Part shown: piece by piece, positions 59,947 to 64,000 of the stretch
Position numbering within the stretch: the first letter of the stretch is position 1
Layout: each line of letters starts with the position of its first letter
Assembly (NCBI RefSeq): GCF_025263485.1
Contig: NZ_CP079863.1
Span: forward strand, 3,224,001-3,288,000
DNA length: 64,000 nt
Source of the DNA: Mycobacterium sp. SMC-2
GTDB lineage: Bacteria > Actinomycetota > Actinomycetes > Mycobacteriales > Mycobacteriaceae
Direction: 5' to 3'
Translations under genes and position numbers: made by a program
The notes under the pieces: model-generated
Databases searched by the model: none
Told to the model about the DNA's origin: nothing
The model's input: the letters and a program-made list of their open reading frames with translations, nothing else

Positions 59947-62934
59947 GTGGATCTCAACTTGTCGATCATCACGCGACCGGTCGAGCGCCTGATAGCTACG
60001 GCGCAGAACGGGCTGGAGGTCATCCGGCTGGGGGGCTTGGAAACAGGTAGCGCCCCATCGCCGTCGCAAATCGTCGAGAGCGTACCGATGTACAAGCTTC
60101 GACGGTATTTCCCGCCGGACAGCCGGCCGGACAAGCCGCCGGTAGGCCCGCCGGTGCTCATGGTGCACCCGATGATGATGTCGGCGGACATGTGGGACGT
60201 CACCCGCGAGGACGGGGCGGTGGGCATCCTGCACGCCAATGGGCTGGATCCCTGGGTCATCGACTTCGGCGAACCGGACAAGGTGGAAGGCGGCATGCGA
60301 CGCACCCTGGCCGACCACATTGTCGCGCTCAGTCAGGCCATCGACACGGTCAAGGACGTCACGGGCACCGACATCCACCTGGTCGGCTATTCGCAGGGTG
60401 GCATGTGGTGCTACCAGGTTGCCGCCTACCGGCGTTCGAAAAGCCTGGCCAGCATCGTCACCTTCGGTTCGCCGGTGGATACCCTGGCCGCCTTGCCGAT
60501 GGGCATCCCACCGAACTTCGCCGCGCCGGCCGCCAATTTCATGGCCGACCACGTGTTCAGCCGGCTGGACATCCCCAGTTGGATGGCGCGCACCGGCTTT
60601 CAGTTGCTCGACCCGCTCAAGACCGCCAAGGCCCGGGTTGACTTCGTGCGCCAGCTGCACGACCGGGAGGCCCTGCTCCCGCGCGAGCAGCAGCGGCGCT
60701 TCCTCGAGCGCGAAGGATGGATCGCCTGGTCGGGCCCGGCGATCTCCGAACTGCTCAAGCAATTCATCGCGCACAACCGGATGATGACGGGCGGCTTCGC
60801 CGTCAACGGCCAGATGGTCACGCTCACCGACATCACCTGCCCGGTGCTGGCCTTCGTCGGCGAGGTAGACGACATCGGGCAGCCCGCCTCGGTGCGCGGC
60901 ATCCGGCGGGCGGCACCGGACGCCGAGGTCTACGAATCCACCATCCGCACAGGCCATTTCGGTCTGGTCGTGGGATCGAAAGCGGCGCAACAGAGTTGGC
61001 CGACCGTCGCCGCGTGGGTGAAATGGCTGTCCACCGGCGGCGACAAGCCGGACGGCGTCGACCTGATGGCCGACCAGCCCGCCGAGCACACCGACAGCGG
61101 TGTCGCGCTGAGCTCCCGGATCACCCACGGCCTCGGCGAGGTCTCCGAGGCGGCGCTGGGCATGGTGCGCGGCGCGGCCAACACGGTGGTCGCGGCCAAC
61201 AAGTCGATGCGCACCCTGGCCGTGGAAACGGCCCGCACCCTGCCGCGGCTGGTCCGGCTGGGACAGATCAACGACCACACCCGCATCTCGCTGGGCCGCA
61301 TCATCGATGAGCAGGCCCACGACGCCCCCCAGGGCGAATTCCTCCTGTTCGACGGGCGCGTGCATACCTACGAGGCCGTCAACCGGCGCATCAACAACGT
61401 CGTCCGCGGCCTGATCGAGGTCGGGGTGCGGCAGGGCGACCGGGTAGGCGTCCTGATGGAGACGCGGCCCAGCGCGCTGGTGGCCATCGCCGCGCTGTCC
61501 CGGCTGGGCGCGACCGCGGTCGTGATGAGACCGGATTCCGACTTGGCCGCGTCGGTCCGGCTCGGGGGAGTGACCGAGCTGCTGACCGACCCCACCAACC
61601 TCGAGACGGTGCTGGCGTCCGACCGCCAAGGGCTGCGGCAGGTGCTGGTGCTCGGCGGCGGCGAGTCGCGGGATCTGCACCTGCCCGACGACAGCGACGT
61701 CATCGACATGGAGCGCATCGACCCGGACGCCGTCGAGCTGCCCGGGTGGTACCGGCCCAACCCAGGATTGGCCCGGGACTTGGCGTTCATCGCGTTCAGC
61801 GCCGTCGGTGGCGAGCTGGTGGCCAAGCAGATCACCAACTACCGCTGGGCGGTGTCGGCCTTCGGGACCGCTTCGACGGCCGCCCTGGGCCGCCAGGACA
61901 CCGTGTACTGCCTGACCCCGCTGCACCACGAGTCCGCGCTGCTGGTGAGCCTGGGCGGCGCGGTGGTCGGCGGCACCCGCATCGCGCTGTCCCGCGGGCT
62001 GGACCGCGACCGGTTCGTCCAGGAGGTGCGGCAGTACGGGGTCACGGTGGTGTCGTACACCTGGGCCATGCTCCGTGAGATCGTCGACGATCCCGCGTTC
62101 GTGCTGCACGGCAATCACCCGGTGCGGTTGTTCATCGGTTCCGGCATGCCGACCGGGCTGTGGGAGCGGGTCGTCGACGCGTTCGCGCCCGCCCACGTCG
62201 TCGAGTTCTTCGCCACCACCGACGGACAAGCGGTGCTGGCCAACGTGTCTGGCGCCAAGATCGGCAGCAAGGGTCGGCCGCTGCCCGGTGCGGGGCGCAT
62301 CGAGCTGGCCGCCTACGACGCCGAGCAGGACCTCATCCTGGAGAATGACCGCGGTTTCGTCCAGGTCGCCGAGCCGAAACAGGTGGGGGTGCTGCTCGCC
62401 GCGTCCAACGGCCCGATCGATCCGACGGCGTCGGTCAAACGGGGAGTTTTCGCAGCCGGCGACACCTGGATCTCGACCGAGTACCTGTTCTACCGCGACG
62501 ACGACGGCGACTACTGGCTGGCGGGTAGGCGTGGCTCGATGGTCCACACCGCGCGGGGCCCGGTGTTCGACGAGCCGGTCACCAACGCGCTCGGCTGCAT
62601 CAACGGTGTCGATCTGGCGGTGACCTACAACGTGCCGGTGGGCGACCGGGAGCTCGCGGTCTCGGCGGTCACGCTGCTTCCCGGGGCAAGCATCACCGCC
62701 GCCGACCTGACCGACGCGGTCGCCAAGATCCCGATCGGCGTCGGCCCCGACATCGTCCACGTATGTCCGGAGATGAGCTTGAGCGCCACCTACCGTCCGA
62801 CCGTGAGCGCCCTGCGCGCGGCGGGAATTCCCAAGTCGGGCCGCCAGGCGTGGTACTTCGACGCCGAAGCGAATTTCTTCCGGAAGCTGACCCCCAGCGT
62901 GCGATCCGAACTGCGGGGGCGCACCGATGGTTGA
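59947..62934 (+). CDS. Alpha/beta-hydrolase fused to acyl-CoA synthetase-like domain (Rv1683 type)
   Basis: This 995-residue fusion starts with a PhaC-like alpha/beta-hydrolase with nucleophile S149 (VGYSQGG), an acidic residue near D308-D309 and H337 (RTGHFG). From about residue 440 it continues as an AMP-binding acyl-CoA-synthetase-like domain. The M. bovis BCG homologue is reported on lipid droplets with lipase and long-chain acyl-CoA synthase activities, so triacylglycerol turnover is the likely role. In this copy the usual TSGTTG-x-PK ATP loop is replaced by AFSAVGGELVAKQIT (616-630), while the later GDTW and AGRRGSMV motifs remain. The GTG at 59947 has AGGGGAG upstream. It overlaps the next gene by eight bases. 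Confidence 0.92.
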   Translation: MDLNLSIITRPVERLIATAQNGLEVIRLGGLETGSAPSPSQIVESVPMYKLRRYFPPDSRPDKPPVGPPVLMVHPMMMSADMWDVTREDGAVGILHANGLDPWVIDFGEPDKVEGGMRRTLADHIVALSQAIDTVKDVTGTDIHLVGYSQGGMWCYQVAAYRRSKSLASIVTFGSPVDTLAALPMGIPPNFAAPAANFMADHVFSRLDIPSWMARTGFQLLDPLKTAKARVDFVRQLHDREALLPREQQRRFLEREGWIAWSGPAISELLKQFIAHNRMMTGGFAVNGQMVTLTDITCPVLAFVGEVDDIGQPASVRGIRRAAPDAEVYESTIRTGHFGLVVGSKAAQQSWPTVAAWVKWLSTGGDKPDGVDLMADQPAEHTDSGVALSSRITHGLGEVSEAALGMVRGAANTVVAANKSMRTLAVETARTLPRLVRLGQINDHTRISLGRIIDEQAHDAPQGEFLLFDGRVHTYEAVNRRINNVVRGLIEVGVRQGDRVGVLMETRPSALVAIAALSRLGATAVVMRPDSDLAASVRLGGVTELLTDPTNLETVLASDRQGLRQVLVLGGGESRDLHLPDDSDVIDMERIDPDAVELPGWYRPNPGLARDLAFIAFSAVGGELVAKQITNYRWAVSAFGTASTAALGRQDTVYCLTPLHHESALLVSLGGAVVGGTRIALSRGLDRDRFVQEVRQYGVTVVSYTWAMLREIVDDPAFVLHGNHPVRLFIGSGMPTGLWERVVDAFAPAHVVEFFATTDGQAVLANVSGAKIGSKGRPLPGAGRIELAAYDAEQDLILENDRGFVQVAEPKQVGVLLAASNGPIDPTASVKRGVFAAGDTWISTEYLFYRDDDGDYWLAGRRGSMVHTARGPVFDEPVTNALGCINGVDLAVTYNVPVGDRELAVSAVTLLPGASITAADLTDAVAKIPIGVGPDIVHVCPEMSLSATYRPTVSALRAAGIPKSGRQAWYFDAEANFFRKLTPSVRSELRGRTDG

Positions 62935-63142
62935 CGATTCGCTACTGAGCATCCTGGTGTGCCCGGCCGATCGAGGCCCGTTGCTGCTCGTGGACGACGA
63001 GCTGTTGTACAACCCGCGGTTGCGGCGCGCCTACCGCATCGAAGACGGCATCCCGGTGCTGCTCGTCGACGAGGCACGCGACGTCGACGAGGACGAGCAC
63101 GCCCGGCTCATGGCACGAGGCCGTCCGGCAGGTCCCCGGTGA
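62927..63142 (+). CDS. Trm112-like small protein (Rv1684 type)
   Basis: The 71-residue protein resembles the Trm112/YcaR family: LLSILVCPADRGPLLLVDDE, a NPRLRRAYRIEDGIPVLLVDEA core and an acidic tail. Family members are small zinc-ribbon partners of methyltransferases or lipid enzymes; only one Cys is left here, so a full zinc site is unlikely. It starts inside the 3' end of the upstream gene and overlaps the convergent TetR gene by 35 bases. Confidence 0.88.
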   Translation: MVDDSLLSILVCPADRGPLLLVDDELLYNPRLRRAYRIEDGIPVLLVDEARDVDEDEHARLMARGRPAGPR

Positions 63143-63731
63143 GGTAGCGCTGCAGGTTCGGCGCGATGGTCTGCGCCACCTGCGCGGCCGGCAGCGACGT
63201 GAACGGCTCCAGTTGCAGGATGTAGCGCGCCATCACCACGCCCACCAGTTGCGACGCCACGAACTGGATGCGGATCAGGCCGCTGCCCGGCGGATCGTCG
63301 ACACGCGGGCCCACCTCCACGGCGATCAGGTCCTGGATGAACGTGCGAAACAAGTTGATCTCCGACCCGGCCAGGACCGAGCGCAGCGTGGCGATGAGCC
63401 CCGTGCCCAGCTCGGAGTCCCACAGCGGCAACAACATCGACGGGATCGTGTAACCCATTTCCTCGATCGGCACGTCGCGCAACGGGCCGATGATGTCCAT
63501 CGGGTCGATCGGGATGTGGACGGCGGCGGCGAACAGTTTCTCCTTGGTGCCGAAGTAGTGGTGCACCAGCGCCGAATCGACGCCCGCCGCCGCCGCCACC
63601 GCGCGGATAGACGTGTTGCGAATGCCATTGCGCGCAAAGAGTTCTCGAGCGCTTGTCAGGATGCGCTCGCGGGTGTCGGAGGGGCCCGACGGCCGCCCCG
63701 GCCGCCGGCGCCCGGCGTTGACGGCCGTCAC
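63108..63731 (-). CDS. TetR-family transcriptional regulator (Rv1685c type)
   Basis: The 207-residue protein has an N-terminal helix-turn-helix (RERILTSARELFARNGIRNTS, IRAVAAAAGVDSALVHHYFGTKEKLF, about 20-67) and a C-terminal ligand domain with TetR_C-like QLVGVVMARYIL. The GTG at 63731 shares one base with the stop of the upstream ABC permease gene, so it is the last gene of that exporter operon and probably represses it in response to a substrate. Its 3' end overlaps the Trm112-like gene. Confidence 0.92.
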   Translation of the reverse strand: MTAVNAGRRRPGRPSGPSDTRERILTSARELFARNGIRNTSIRAVAAAAGVDSALVHHYFGTKEKLFAAAVHIPIDPMDIIGPLRDVPIEEMGYTIPSMLLPLWDSELGTGLIATLRSVLAGSEINLFRTFIQDLIAVEVGPRVDDPPGSGLIRIQFVASQLVGVVMARYILQLEPFTSLPAAQVAQTIAPNLQRYLTGDLPDGLVP

Positions 63732-64000
63732 TAGGGCGTCCGCCGCCGCAGGGTCGCCGCCGCCAGGCACAGCGCCGCGAGCGCGAAGCCCAACACGACC
63801 ACGACGTCCCGCACCGCGATGTAGGTCAGCCCCGGATGGGCATCGACCTGCTGCAGGGCCTCCAGGGCGTAGCTGGCCGGCATGACATTGCTGATCCACT
63901 GCAGCCAGTGCGGCATCAACGCTCGGGGAACGATGATGCCGGCCAGCAGCAGCTGCGGCGTGATCACCAGCGGGATGAACTGCACCGCCTGAAACTCGGT
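63731..64000 (-). CDS. ABC-2 type transporter permease, C-terminal part (Rv1686c type)
   Basis: The last 89 residues of a leftward gene whose start lies beyond the window. TEFQAVQFIPLVITPQLLLAGIIVP, the MPHWLQWISNVMPASYALEAL signature and a final helix (VVVLGFALAALCLAAATL) are typical of ABC-2 permeases of drug or lipid exporters. The ATPase is expected upstream, outside the window. The TAG stop overlaps the TetR start codon by one base. Confidence 0.9.
   Translation of the reverse strand, partial: TEFQAVQFIPLVITPQLLLAGIIVPRALMPHWLQWISNVMPASYALEALQQVDAHPGLTYIAVRDVVVVLGFALAALCLAAATLRRRTP

Overview
This GC-rich window reads as chromosome of a Mycobacterium, most likely a slow grower. The evidence is a PPE-SVP protein, LysX, an ArgR-controlled argCJBDFRGH operon, a pks10-pks7-pks9-pks11-cyp139 polyketide block and orthologues of M. 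tuberculosis Rv1637c-Rv1668c and Rv1683-Rv1686c in the same order. Many genes start with GTG, stop/start overlaps such as ATGA and GTGA are common, and several promoters show a TANNNT -10. Comparisons with M. tuberculosis are from memory of its gene order. No database search was run.

Layout. 1-7.5 kb: the N-terminal part of a PPE gene, a metallo-beta-lactamase-fold hydrolase, uvrA behind a promoter matching the RecA-independent (PafBC) DNA-damage motif, and a three-gene leftward unit with a membrane esterase. 7.55-8.65 kb: a complete IS481-family element with a 6-bp target duplication (GCTAGT) placed on the stop codon of lysX. 8.6-14.5 kb: lysX, then divergently infC-rpmI-rplT-tsnR; infC has an ATC start and a leader with a terminator hairpin. 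14.5-21.1 kb: an MpaB-like DUF2236 protein behind a perfect 16-bp palindrome, a class III adenylyl cyclase overlapping a rhomboid-like membrane protein, and pheST. 21.1-29.6 kb: the arginine operon, preceded by tandem ARG boxes and carrying a 62-bp palindromic element between argG and argH.

29.7-49.1 kb is a polyketide island. Two closely related type III synthases (pks10, pks11) flank two complete KS-AT-DH-ER-KR-ACP modules and a KS-AT-ACP protein (pks9). The Pks9 KS has Gln in place of the active-site Cys (KSQ), so it looks like a chain-initiating loading module. AT motifs predict methylmalonyl-CoA for the first module and malonyl-CoA for the second module and the loading module. CYP139 lies convergent to pks11.

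49.1-58.7 kb is one long leftward run: an ABC-F ATPase, a PAS-ANTAR regulator, a mandelate-racemase-type enolase enzyme, an SDR, a GH15 glycosidase, a GMC dehydrogenase with a gluconate-2-dehydrogenase-subunit-3-like partner, a four-helix membrane protein and a possible small ORF. It stands where I recall M. tuberculosis having Rv1669-Rv1682 and may be an uncharacterised sugar or sugar-acid oxidation pathway. 58.9-64 kb: an MspA-family porin, the lipase/acyl-CoA-synthetase-like fusion (Rv1683 type), a Trm112-like small protein, a TetR regulator and the end of an ABC-2 permease. No tRNA, rRNA or CRISPR array was seen, and no gene-free stretch exceeds 300 bases.
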